Translations under genes and position numbers: made by a program
Assembly: GCA_000961805.1 (NCBI GenBank)
Contig: LADV01000088.1
Coordinates: 1 to 9,947, forward strand
Reading direction: 5' to 3'
Length of the DNA stretch: 9,947 nt
From: Peptococcaceae bacterium BRH_c23
Lineage (GTDB): Bacteria > Bacillota_B > Desulfitobacteriia > Desulfitobacteriales > Desulfitobacteriaceae
Shown here: in pieces, positions 1 to 6,668 of the stretch
Layout: every line of letters starts with the position of its first letter
Position numbering within the stretch: position 1 is the stretch's first letter
The notes under the pieces: model-generated
Database searches by the model: none
The model's input: only the letters and a program-made list of their open reading frames with translations
Told to the model about the DNA's origin: nothing

Positions 1-1092
1 TGCTATGGCGACGTGTACCGGGATTACCAGGCCAATTCGTCGCCTCATGACAAACTCGAAAAGAAACACGCAATAATCGGCGCTATCGAGCAGTTCGACC
101 TTCACGGCAGATATCCCGATTCAAAGTGGCATAGTTTTAAGGCAAGGGGTTCGTACCAAAAGCTTGTACCCGAGTTCAGGTTGTTGATCGACTATTATAG
201 CAAAGTGGGACGAGAGCGCGGGAAAAAAGAGTCCACTATTTACAAGGAATCGCACAATGCTTCCAGCTTCCTGTTCTCCCTGCAGGAGGCCGGGGTCAAC
301 CATCTAGATGACGTCACGGAGGAAACAGTGGTTTCCCTGTTCGTCTCCCCGGATGGGAGGCGACTCAAATGCCACAACTACAGAAAATGCGCCTCCGAAC
401 TCCTCAAGGCTTGCATCCCCCTGAATACGGATGCCTGCCGTAAGGTATTGTCTTTACTGCCGGCAACCCGGCATACAAGAAAAAACATCCAATATCTTAC
501 ACCGGAAGAAATGCAGAGGGTCCGCAACGCATTGGATGACATGTCCAATACGCTTACACTGTGCGACAGGGCAATCGGGAAGCTTGCGCTGTATACCGGC
601 TTGAGGGGTTGTGATATCGCAACCATGAAGTTGACATCGATTGACTGGGATTGTGACATCATAAGGATCAATCAACAGAAAACGGGGAACCCATTGGAGC
701 TCCCATTGGCAGCCACAGTTGGAAACGCCATCTACGACTATCTGACCAACGAGCGGCCCTCTGTTGAAAACCCATCCTTGTTCCTGTCTTTGATTGGGCC
801 TTACAGAGGCATGAATCCCAACAACATGTGGAATGTTTCGGCGCGCATTATGAAAGCGGCGGGCGTACGCCAATCGAAGGGCGAGAGGAAGGGCTTTCAT
901 ATCTTCCGCCACCACTTGGCGACAACCCTCCTGGGCAACGGGGTGACCCAGGCTGTGATCAGTTGTATACTCGGGCATTCCTCGCCGGCATCCACAGAAA
1001 CCTACCTCTCGGCAGACTTTGTCCACCTTAAAGCATGCGCCCTCGACATATCCCGTTTTCCAGTACTTGAGGAGGTGTTTGAGGTTGAGTAG
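1..1092 (+). CDS. Tyrosine recombinase, first member of a recombinase trio (5' partial)
   Basis: Site-specific tyrosine recombinase that would cut and rejoin DNA through a 3'-phosphotyrosine intermediate. The frame is open to the window edge, so the true start may lie outside; a GTG at 13 is the first possible start inside. Counting from that GTG (359 residues), an N-terminal core-binding (SAM-like) region spans about 50-150 and the catalytic domain about 160-340. The catalytic set is complete: R198 in YTGLRGCD, K223, H296 and R299 in HIFRH, H322 in the GH motif, and the nucleophile Y331. The stop overlaps the next gene by 8 bases, which suggests translational coupling. I see this as the first gene of a RIT-type (recombinase in trio) operon. 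The family call is secure; the trio role is inferred from gene order. Confidence 0.9.
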   Translation, partial: CYGDVYRDYQANSSPHDKLEKKHAIIGAIEQFDLHGRYPDSKWHSFKARGSYQKLVPEFRLLIDYYSKVGRERGKKESTIYKESHNASSFLFSLQEAGVNHLDDVTEETVVSLFVSPDGRRLKCHNYRKCASELLKACIPLNTDACRKVLSLLPATRHTRKNIQYLTPEEMQRVRNALDDMSNTLTLCDRAIGKLALYTGLRGCDIATMKLTSIDWDCDIIRINQQKTGNPLELPLAATVGNAIYDYLTNERPSVENPSLFLSLIGPYRGMNPNNMWNVSARIMKAAGVRQSKGERKGFHIFRHHLATTLLGNGVTQAVISCILGHSSPASTETYLSADFVHLKACALDISRFPVLEEVFEVE

Positions 1093-2050
1093 GTTCGAGT
1101 CTTATATGGCCCCGCTTATGGAGTCATATATTATTTACAGAAAGGCATCCGGGCGATGGAGCGCCACTTACGAGCAAAATCTGCACCTGTTTGACCGCCA
1201 CTGCTCACGGCTGTACCCAAAAGCGGAAGCGTTGACACAGGAGATGGTGGACGGGTGGTGCTCACAGCGCGCCACAGAGAAAAACAACTCTTGCCGTGCA
1301 AGGGTCAATGTCGTATCGGGCTTTGTCCGTTATCTGCGGAACCGCAGGAAGACCGCAGTTGCAGGACCGGTCTTTCCGAGAAGGGAACGTCAGACTTATA
1401 TACCCCATGCATTCACTGCCCTTGAATTGGAGAACTTTTTCAAAGCCTGCGACCGCCTGCTATCTACACCCCGCATTCCTGCGGTGCTCTTACGAAAGAT
1501 CACAGTGCCAGTGTTCTTCCGGCTTCTGTACAGCAGCGGGATACGGACAACCGAGGCGAGGATGCTGCATGTGGGCGATGTGGATTTAGATTACGGGATT
1601 CTTAATATCCGTCACTCCAAAGGCCCCAGCCAACACTATGTTGTGCTGCATGACACCATGCTGGATCTGCTGAAAAGGTATGACGCGGCGACCAGAGCGC
1701 TGTATCCGGAACGAGAATACTTTTTCCCAGCACACAACGGATCCTGCCACACGAGGGCGTGGGTTCAGTGCAATTTTCGCGAATTCTGGAGTATGTATAA
1801 CTCTTCATATGCCACAGCGTATGAACTCCGTCATCATTATACCACGGAAAACATCAACCAGTGGATCGGCGAGGGTTTCGAGTTCGACTCGAAACTCTTG
1901 TACTTGAGCAAGAGCATGGGGCACAGCACGCAGGAGAGTACAAGGTATTATTACTCTCTGGTGCCGACCATGGCAGATATCCTGGAGAAGCTGTCCGGTC
2001 GGGGCTTCGATGACATCGTGCCGGAGGTGGATGATGAAGAAGGCCAATAA
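1085..2050 (+). CDS. Tyrosine recombinase, second member of the trio
   Basis: A 321-residue tyrosine recombinase. I start it at TTG 1085 because GAGGAGG at 1069-1075 sits 9 bases upstream, and the gene then overlaps its predecessor by only 8 bases. A longer frame from ATG 1019 would overlap by 74 bases with no ribosome site. The core-binding domain covers about 1-95 and the catalytic domain about 105-300. Visible catalytic residues are R154 in SSGIR, K179 in RHSKG, R249, H280 in MGH, and a nucleophile in the tyrosine cluster 288-290 (Y289 by spacing). The usual histidine of the HxxR box is Y246 (YELRH), a substitution I recall in some integrase subfamilies, so the enzyme need not be dead. The end overlaps the third recombinase by 17 bases. 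Confidence 0.9.
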   Translation: MSRFESYMAPLMESYIIYRKASGRWSATYEQNLHLFDRHCSRLYPKAEALTQEMVDGWCSQRATEKNNSCRARVNVVSGFVRYLRNRRKTAVAGPVFPRRERQTYIPHAFTALELENFFKACDRLLSTPRIPAVLLRKITVPVFFRLLYSSGIRTTEARMLHVGDVDLDYGILNIRHSKGPSQHYVVLHDTMLDLLKRYDAATRALYPEREYFFPAHNGSCHTRAWVQCNFREFWSMYNSSYATAYELRHHYTTENINQWIGEGFEFDSKLLYLSKSMGHSTQESTRYYYSLVPTMADILEKLSGRGFDDIVPEVDDEEGQ

Positions 2051-3083
2051 AGAATCCATCGCCCTCGCCAGACACATTCATTCGTTCCTGGCCGAATATG
2101 TCCCGTTTCAGAAAAGCCAGAGCGAACACACTCTCAGGTCGTATGAGTACGCCATCTCGCTGTTCATTGGCTTTCTCGAAAAAGAGAAGGGCATCAGCCC
2201 GGAGAAACTGCGTGGTGACAATTTTGACAGGGGCACAATTGAGGAATGGCTACGGTGGCTTGCCGAAAAACGCGGCTGCTCCCCGGAAACCTGCAACAAC
2301 CGGCTTGCGTCCTTGAGGGTGTTTCTGAAGTATCTCGGTGGCAGGGACATCTCCATGCTCCACCTATGCGAGGCTGCATCAGGCATACAGCGGAGGAAGG
2401 AGATGCACAGGAAGGTGAAGGGCATGAGCAAGGAGGCGGTACGGGCATTGATGGCAGCGCCGGATACATCCACCATATCTGGCCGTCGAGACTTGGCACT
2501 GATAGTCACTATATACAGTACGGCGGCGAGAATTGATGAGGTCTTGTCGCTGAAAGTCAAGCAGTTGCATCTGGATGCCAATAAACCCAATGTCACCATC
2601 ATAGGCAAAGGAAGCAAGATTCGGACGCTGTACCTCCTGCCCAAGGCGGTGGCCCACATAAAAAGCTACCTCAAGGAGCACCACGGGACAGTGCCAAACC
2701 AAGATGCATATGTCTTTTACTCGCGTAATGTCGGCCCGGATGGGAAACTGAGCCAGATGGCTGTCAGCAAGCGGCTCAAGATACATGCGGCAACGGCCCA
2801 CGAATCGTGCTCCGAGGTGCCTCTGGGGCTTCACGCGCACCAACTCAGGCATGCGAAAGCATCGCACTGGCTTGAGGATGGAATGAATATCGTGCAGATA
2901 TCGTTTTTGCTAGGCCATGAGCAGGTGCTGACGACGATGGTGTACCTAGATGTGACCACAGAACAGGAAGCGAAGGCGCTGGCTACACTTGAAGATGAAA
3001 ATGATCGAAAAGTCTCAAAAAAATGGAAGAATGGTGCAGGGTCACTTGCAAATTTCTGTGGGGTAAGGTCGATCATGGAATGA
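2034..3083 (+). CDS. Tyrosine recombinase, third member of the trio
   Basis: A 349-residue XerC/XerD-like tyrosine recombinase. ATG 2034 is preferred because GGAGG at 2023-2027 lies 6 bases upstream; the in-frame ATGs at 2010 and 2031 are badly spaced. The N-terminal core-binding domain (about 10-105) contains a typical helix around HTLRSYEYAISLFIGFL. The catalytic domain runs about 130-315 with R166 (STAARIDE), K192 in GKGSK, H269 and R272 (HQLRH), H295 (LLGHE) and nucleophile Y304. All active-site residues are present. A lysine-rich tail of about 35 residues follows. The gene overlaps the previous recombinase by 17 bases and is followed within a few bases by a large inverted repeat, fitting the last gene of a RIT element. 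Confidence 0.92.
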   Translation: MKKANKESIALARHIHSFLAEYVPFQKSQSEHTLRSYEYAISLFIGFLEKEKGISPEKLRGDNFDRGTIEEWLRWLAEKRGCSPETCNNRLASLRVFLKYLGGRDISMLHLCEAASGIQRRKEMHRKVKGMSKEAVRALMAAPDTSTISGRRDLALIVTIYSTAARIDEVLSLKVKQLHLDANKPNVTIIGKGSKIRTLYLLPKAVAHIKSYLKEHHGTVPNQDAYVFYSRNVGPDGKLSQMAVSKRLKIHAATAHESCSEVPLGLHAHQLRHAKASHWLEDGMNIVQISFLLGHEQVLTTMVYLDVTTEQEAKALATLEDENDRKVSKKWKNGAGSLANFCGVRSIME

Positions 3084-3087
3084 AAGA

Positions 3088-3151
3088 AATCCAAACCTTT
3101 CTTCATGAAAAACTACTTGAATATATGGCATAATGATGAAAGGTTTGGATT
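3088..3151. repeat. 19-bp inverted repeat at proposed right end of RIT element
   Basis: Arms at 3088-3106 and 3133-3151 are complementary over 19 bases with one mismatch, separated by 26 bases. The + strand side is followed by a T-rich run (TTTTTG at 3155-3160). It could therefore also act as a Rho-independent terminator for the recombinase operon, perhaps in both directions. Its outer edge coincides with the end of recognisable Rpn similarity in the opposite gene, which favours a mobile-element terminus. The two roles are not exclusive. Confidence 0.65.
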
Positions 3152-3681
3152 CTGTTTTTGTTTGGATAATCTAAGAAATGGACCTCTAAAATGTCCGTCA
3201 ATCGGTAGCCCGTTGAATCCTCAGTCAAATGATAACTGGAGTGTAATTTTTTGAGTGGAGTACATTTGAAATCCACAATGTTTATAGTTATACATTTTTG
3301 TAGCAAATCATAGGTATCTCCCGGCTTTACTTGACTAATATACATCTTGGACCAGTAGAACATGGTTCTTTCGGGTATGAATTCAGTGGGTAATATTTGT
3401 ATTTCTATATCGATTTGTTTTCCTTGTTTTGTCATTGCACGTACATCTAGTATTCCTTTTTTGTCCTCTGAAAACTCCCTTAGAAGCTCACTATTGATGA
3501 TTTCTATCCACTCAAAGTCTTCTGCGGGCACACCTAGTACTGCACTGAGAAAGGCTATTAGCAGGTCTTTGTTCTTCTCATCTCCAAAAATCAGCTTGAA
3601 AACAAAGTCTACCTTTGGAGACATCAGAAACCCATCGTCCGTTGATATCTGTTTGCGTTTACTCTTTTTGCTCCCAGCCAT
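3103..3681 (-). pseudogene. Rpn-family PD-(D/E)XK nuclease 'transposase', 3'-truncated
   Basis: Rpn-family proteins are recombination-promoting nucleases annotated as PD-(D/E)XK nuclease family transposases. This 192-residue frame shows the family N-terminus (SPKVDFVFKLIFGDEKNKD, about 21-39) and the nuclease core, with D79 in GILDVRA and E93/Q95 in IDIEIQ. It continues to EVHFLDYPNK at about 166-175. Family members are usually about 280-330 residues, so the C-terminal third is missing. The last 17 residues are encoded by the inverted repeat and look unrelated. The ATG at 3681 has AGGAAGG at 3693-3699; an in-frame TTG at 3687 is an alternative start with better spacing. I infer disruption by the recombinase trio. 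The catalytic core is intact, so residual activity cannot be excluded. Confidence 0.8.
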
Positions 3682-3714
3682 GGCAACTTCATCCTTCCTC
3701 TAGTTCTATAATTT

Positions 3715-3723
3715 ATTTTAGCA
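3715..3723 (-). promoter_or_regulatory. Possible extended -10 promoter for the Rpn gene
   Basis: On the minus strand the bases read TGCTAAAAT, an extended -10 element (TGn followed by a near-consensus TATAAT box). It lies about 33 bases upstream of the start codon. I find no convincing -35 box, which extended -10 promoters can lack. Weak call. Confidence 0.3.
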
Positions 3724-3801
3724 AATCTACCGTAGTTAAACCACCTACAGACAACTATTATCAACGCTAACATAATGACTGAATAATAACATTATACAAC
3801 A

Positions 3802-3842
3802 CGGCACATATCAATACCATAAAAAGGAATTAATATGTGCCG
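3802..3842. repeat. 10-bp perfect inverted repeat
   Basis: CGGCACATAT at 3802-3811 is perfectly complementary to ATATGTGCCG at 3833-3842, with a 21-base AT-rich loop. It lies directly beside a second, longer perfect hairpin. No T-run follows, so it is not a standard terminator. It may be a protein-binding palindrome or part of a small mobile remnant. Confidence 0.6.
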
Positions 3843-3854
3843 CGAGTTTCATCA

Positions 3855-3898
3855 CAAACAGCAACAAAGTCCATAACGAAGGACTTTGTTGCTGTTTG
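3855..3898. repeat. 18-bp perfect inverted repeat (hairpin)
   Basis: The arms at 3855-3872 and 3881-3898 are perfectly complementary over 18 bases around an 8-base loop (ATAACGAA). No T-tract follows on either strand, so simple intrinsic termination is unlikely. There is no recognisable gene for several hundred bases on the right. A miniature element end or a folded RNA are the main alternatives. Confidence 0.7.
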
Positions 3899-4180
3899 CC
3901 TTAAACGGAGCTTTCTATATAAAAAGTATCGGTTGCCTGACATCTAGATGTTTTCTAAGGACAAAATTTAATAAATATAAAAATCTAAAGTCAATTGAAT
4001 GAATTTCATGCACAGTCAATCATAGGATTGGCGTTTAGGAATATGAGAATTAGCTTTATGAAGAACCACGATAGACTAGATGCACATTTCTTGAAGTATG
4101 ATCAGACAGAAAAGTCCCACGCCCTTTGTTGGAACAAGAGGCTAGAAATGTAGTTGGGGAGTATCGCAAATCGTGCATAA
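3899..4180. other. Non-coding AT-rich stretch without recognisable features
   Basis: About 280 bases between the 18-bp hairpin and the first GC-rich repeat copy. I find no reading frame with family similarity, no RNA gene and no clear promoter. It is probably decayed sequence in the accessory zone. Confidence 0.5.
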
Positions 4181-4260
4181 ATTGTCAGAATAGTTTCCTA
4201 TTGTGTGAGGGTACGACCCCGTTGGAAAGGCCGACCGGACGGGAGGGCTTTCCCCCGAAT
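4181..4260 (+). repeat. GC-rich intergenic repeat, copy A (partial)
   Basis: This begins with ATTGTCAGAATAGT (4181-4194), continues with TTGTGTGAGGGT (4201-4212) and GACCCCGTTGG (4215-4225), and ends in a hairpin (4224-4229 with 4248-4253) whose loop carries CGACCGG and GGGAGG. The hairpin matches in position and loop sequence the one at 4939-4966 in the large copy B. The opening motifs recur in copies C and E. The copy directly abuts the 5' edge of the Rpn remnant that follows. Confidence 0.6.
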
Positions 4261-4280
4261 CTAAGGCAAAACACCAAGAA

Positions 4281-4664
4281 ACAGCGGTAGTTACCAGCAA
4301 AAATGTCTTCCCAGAATACTACATGATTTATGTGGAAAAGTTTGAGGATATGATCCATGAGGATATTGACGAATGGGTGTATTTTTTTAAGCATGGTAAA
4401 ATACGTGAGGACTTCAAGTCACCCGGAATCTTGCTGGCGGCCAAGAAACTGGATTATCTCATGATGAGCGAGGAAGAACGGCGGGGATATGATGACTATC
4501 TGGCCTATCTAGGGCAAGAGGTGGGGATTTTAGATACTGCAAAAGAAGAAGGACGAGAAGAGGGAAAAGTACTGACAGCCAAGGCGGCTTTAAAGAAAGG
4601 GTTATCAGTCGAACTCATCGCAGAAATTACAGGGCTCCCCCTTGAAGAGATCGTGAAATTGTAA
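4281..4664 (+). pseudogene. Rpn-family C-terminal remnant
   Basis: The frame encodes the C-terminal part of an Rpn-family nuclease/transposase. It opens with PEYYMIYVEKFED and continues through DEWVYFFKHGKIREDF, a leucine-rich helix with SEEERRGYDDY, a charged EEGREEGK linker, and the terminal GLSVELIAEITGLPLEEIVKL. All of these are typical of the family's C-terminal end. The first ATG is at 4323, but it lacks a ribosome site, and recognisable codons already run upstream of it. The nuclease domain is absent. The PEYYxIYVEKF signature belongs to a different Rpn subclass from the gene at 3103-3681, so this is not its missing piece. The 5' edge abuts GC-rich repeat copy A. Confidence 0.7.
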
Positions 4665-4820
4665 CGAGAACAGGCGAGCCTCTCCGTCCTGAAAATGGCT
4701 ATGGGCGTTGCAACGAATCAGGGGGATGCAATAACGTTTTTAGCTAGTGAGACAACCAAGACCACGGAGTTGTCCGTTAAACGAAATTCACGAGCTACTC
4801 TTGATATACGAGCATAAGAA
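4665..4820. other. Intergenic stretch with no recognised feature
   Basis: This lies between the Rpn remnant and the 10-bp terminator-like hairpin. I see no gene, RNA or promoter that I can support. Confidence 0.4.
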
Positions 4821-4858
4821 ACAGCCACTAGCTTAGGATATACCTAGTTAGTGGCTGT
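4821..4858 (+). terminator. Hairpin, possible terminator
   Basis: ACAGCCACTA at 4821-4830 pairs perfectly with TAGTGGCTGT at 4849-4858. TAGG and CCTA inside extend the stem after a small internal mismatch. Only a short AT-rich run (ATTAAT) follows, so termination would be modest. It separates the Rpn remnant from the large structured repeat. Confidence 0.45.
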
Positions 4859-4872
4859 ATTAATCGTCTCGA

Positions 4873-5200
4873 ATTGTGTTGGGGTCGTTACCCCGGGGGA
4901 GCGTTCTAACTTGGTTAAATCTTGAGGGGGACCCCTTTGGCAAGGAGCGACCGGGAGGCCCTTGCCTGAACAGATTCAAATCGATAAATTTCAGGAAATA
5001 CCAGTCCCCTTGGCGAGGCTTATCGACACGAGTAATAAGATTAGGGGGGGATCCGCTTAGCTCCACCTGTGGAGAGGTGCTTAGCGGTTCAGCGACCGAA
5101 TTGGCCCTGAGTGGAGCGCCGATGCACCTACAGGGTTCAAACCGCTTAGGCAAGTGGAGGGTGTTGTCCCAAGGTGGAGCAAAGACGCTACCCCCCTAAG
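4873..5200 (+). ncRNA. Candidate structured RNA / GC-rich repeat copy B (largest)
   Basis: About 330 bases with many nested complementary segments. GGGG 4881-4884 pairs with CCCC 4891-4894. GGCAAGG 4939-4945 pairs with CCTTGCC 4960-4966. TCGATAA 4981-4987 pairs with TTATCGA 5020-5026. TTAGGGGGG 5041-5049 pairs with CCCCCCTAA 5191-5199 and closes a multibranch containing CTCCA/TGGAG (5061-5065/5070-5074), the flanking 5053-5060/5080-5087 stem, and CCCTG/CAGGG (5105-5109/5131-5135). CCGCTTAG occurs again near 5141, allowing alternative pairing. Frames are open on both strands but neither is protein-like. Pieces of it recur nearby. HEARO/IsrB-type omega-RNAs are mobile structured RNAs of this size that are often found without their protein. 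That is my leading idea, but it is inference; orientation + follows from the shared 5' motifs. Confidence 0.45.
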
Positions 5201-5214
5201 ATTATTATTAATAC

Positions 5215-5243
5215 TCGACAATCCAGATAGGTAAGATTATTAT
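5215..5243 (+). promoter_or_regulatory. Sigma-A-type promoter of the vapB-vapC pair
   Basis: TCGACA at 5215-5220 (one mismatch to TTGACA), a 17-base spacer, and TATTAT at 5238-5243 (one mismatch to TATAAT). Transcription would start near 5250. That places two 17-base repeats and the TAAG array in the untranslated leader of the antitoxin gene. Confidence 0.6.
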
Positions 5244-5247
5244 ATAG

Positions 5248-5322
<75 letters not shown>

Positions 5323-5333
5323 GGGGGCTCGAA

Positions 5334-5645
5334 ATGAGTATAATTGAGTTTTCTGACGACCAAGCACTCAGCGTAGTAAAGGCTACGAGCAGAATATCTA
5401 GCCGTGGGCAAATAGTTATCCCTATGGAAATACGAAAAAAGCTAGGTATTGGTGAGGGAGATCACTTGACATTTATTGCTGAGAAGAACGGTGAAGTTAA
5501 GGTTGAAGTTGTTAAGAGGCAACGTATTACGGAACTATTTGGGATTCTAAAAACACATAAGTCATTTAAACCAGTTGATGAAATCAGAAAAGAAGCGTAT
5601 GAGAAGATGGCACAAAAAGAGTTAAAGGACGGGGAGGAAGGATAG
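5334..5645 (+). CDS. vapB: VapB-type antitoxin with AbrB/MazE-like DNA-binding domain
   Basis: A 103-residue protein with a SpoVT/AbrB swapped-hairpin domain at about 17-60, recognisable from SRISSRGQIVIPMEIRKKLG followed by EGDHLTFIAE. The charged C-terminal tail (about 65-103) would be the toxin-binding part. Such antitoxins neutralise a PIN ribonuclease and repress their own promoter. ATG 5334 has AGGGGGG 6 bases upstream. The toxin gene starts at the base after the stop codon, which fits tight co-translation. The protein has about 15 extra residues before the AbrB domain. Symbol given by family and context, not by a specific orthologue. Confidence 0.88.
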   Translation: MSIIEFSDDQALSVVKATSRISSRGQIVIPMEIRKKLGIGEGDHLTFIAEKNGEVKVEVVKRQRITELFGILKTHKSFKPVDEIRKEAYEKMAQKELKDGEEG

Positions 5646-6059
5646 TTGGCGAGGAGACTTTGGTTGGACACTAATGTAATCATCCGAATTATTACGGGTG
5701 ATCCCCAAGAGATGGCACAAGAAGCTGAAGATATGATTCTAAAAGTCGAGATGGGAGAATTAGTTTTGCGCTTGTCTGCCATAGTTGTGGCCGAGTGTTG
5801 TTGGGTATTAGAGTCCTTTTACGAAGCACAACCAACAGACATTTCTGATACCTTGTTGAAATTCACTAATGCAATTGGAGTTGAAACTGAGGAAAAGCCC
5901 GTCGTACAACAAGCTCTGCTTGATTTTTCCGCTAAAAAGGTTGATTTTGTGGATGCTTATATTGCGGCACATGCCAAAGCCAACCCCCCGGAGGATGTGG
6001 TTACATGGGATAAGCATTATAATCGGTTAGATATTAGTCATGACAGACCAGGAAACTGA
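5646..6059 (+). CDS. vapC: VapC-type PIN-domain ribonuclease toxin
   Basis: A 137-residue PIN-domain protein, the usual size for VapC toxins, which are Mg2+-dependent RNases that block translation by cutting tRNA or rRNA. The acidic active site is complete: D8 (LDTN), E50 (VVAEC), D100 and D103 (KVDFVDAYIAA) and D122 (TWDKHYNRL). The start is TTG 5646, abutting the antitoxin stop, with GGAGG at 5633-5637 (8-base spacing). It pairs with the AbrB-type antitoxin upstream under the same promoter. The module is intact and probably functional. Confidence 0.9.
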   Translation: MARRLWLDTNVIIRIITGDPQEMAQEAEDMILKVEMGELVLRLSAIVVAECCWVLESFYEAQPTDISDTLLKFTNAIGVETEEKPVVQQALLDFSAKKVDFVDAYIAAHAKANPPEDVVTWDKHYNRLDISHDRPGN

Positions 6060-6186
6060 TAGCATTATTACAAAGATCAAGATCTACCGTGGCGAGATTT
6101 TCGATGCCATCGCGGCAGAAAACAAACAAGCCGCCGTTCCCAATGATTTGTTGGAGTTGGATATGCTGAAAGCATTACAAATATAG
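6040..6186 (+). CDS. Small ORF overlapping the vapC end, unknown
   Basis: A 48-codon frame from ATG 6040 to TAG 6186, overlapping the toxin gene by 20 bases in another frame. The peptide begins MTDQETDS, contains KIKIYRGEIFDAIAAENKQ and ends ELDMLKALQI. It is soluble-looking, with no membrane segment or known domain that I recognise. There is no clear ribosome site. The middle is richer in GC than the toxin gene and may be a remnant of another gene. The terminator-like hairpin begins inside its last codons. It is also possible that it is not translated. Confidence 0.3.
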   Translation: MTDQETDSIITKIKIYRGEIFDAIAAENKQAAVPNDLLELDMLKALQI

Positions 6187-6221
6187 AAGTAAGGCGCACT
6201 GTGCATCTTACTTCTATATTT
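6179..6221 (+). terminator. 15-bp hairpin terminator after the vapBC operon
   Basis: The arms 6179-6193 and 6207-6221 pair perfectly over 15 bases around a 13-base loop that itself contains GCA/TGC. An AT-rich run follows on the + strand, and A-rich sequence precedes it, so termination in both directions is possible. The position right after the toxin gene supports the terminator call. Confidence 0.65.
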
Positions 6222-6269
6222 AATTTAGGGAATATTTAAGTCGAGCATTAGGCAAGGCTGCTTGGGGCC

Positions 6270-6382
6270 AATTTCAGAATAGTAACAACAGTTTGTCGTT
6301 GTGTGAGGGTGCGACCTCGTAGGAGTTTCTTTTAAATCCTGAGGGGGTCAGAACCCTTTGTGCAAGTCCTAATGTGGGTGCA
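6270..6382 (+). repeat. GC-rich intergenic repeat, copy C (degenerate)
   Basis: This carries ATTTCAGAATAGT (6271-6283), TTGTGTGAGGGT (6299-6310) and GACCTCGTAGG (6313-6323), matching copies A and E in order. It continues with TGAGGGGGTC (6340-6349) like the TGAGGGGGAC of copy B at 4923-4932, then a poor hairpin. It runs into the tail of the Rpn remnant on the opposite strand. Confidence 0.5.
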
Positions 6383-6668
6383 AACTACTCTGAATGAGAG
6401 CGCTTACTTCCTCAAATTGAGCAGCTAGAAAAATTTGGTTTGTAATCCGACTGAGTACCTCCAAGTCTGTGATCGTGCGTACCGTCTCCTGAAGGGCCTG
6501 AGATTCTGCACCAAAACTGACTTCGAGGAATTGACATAGGATATCTTGGGCCATTATAGCTTCGCCTTTTGCTCTTCCTTTATTCGCCGCTGACTCTATC
6601 CTCGTTAGCTGGTCCCGTAGTTCTGCTTCCCTCCAAGAGTAGAAGCCATAAAAAGAGAATCTTTGCAA
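6369..6668 (-). pseudogene. Rpn-family C-terminal remnant
   Basis: The minus-strand frame encodes ELRDQLTRIESAANKGRAKGEA, then ILCQFLEVSFGAESQALQ, TITDLEVLSRITNQIFLAAQFEE and ALIQSSL. This is the C-terminal tail of an Rpn-family (DUF4351-like) nuclease/transposase subclass in which this block follows a GxxxGEA linker. The nuclease domain is missing. The annotated ATG at 6668 lies inside the neighbouring DUF2442 frame and has no ribosome site, so the frame is unlikely to be translated as such. It represents a third Rpn subclass in the window. Its end runs into GC-rich repeat copy C. Confidence 0.6.

Larger units (their letters stand above)
1..3156 (+). mobile_element. RIT-type (recombinase in trio) element, left end outside window
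   Basis: Three different tyrosine recombinase genes lie head to tail on one strand with 8- and 17-base overlaps. This is the defining layout of RIT elements, which also resemble the recombinase pair of Tn554-like transposons. The proposed right end is the inverted repeat at 3088-3151. Beyond it, the antiparallel Rpn gene is cut at about its codon 175, which suggests the element inserted there. No passenger gene is seen inside. The left end, and any matching left repeat, is outside the window, so the boundary is inference. Confidence 0.7.

Noticed and set aside
1019..1084. Longer N-terminus for the second recombinase starting at ATG 1019
   Set aside because: It would overlap the first gene by 74 bases and has no ribosome site, while TTG 1085 has an excellent one.
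4281..4664. The plus-strand Rpn piece as the missing C-terminus of the Rpn gene at 3103-3681
   Set aside because: It lies on the opposite strand and upstream of that gene's start, and its PEYYxIYVEKF signature belongs to a different subclass from the EVHFLDYPNK type.
4860..5199. Overlapping open frames of about 100 codons on both strands across the structured repeat
   Set aside because: The translations are rich in G, P, R and L with no family pattern, and no ribosome sites were found. The frames are open because the sequence is GC-rich and folded.
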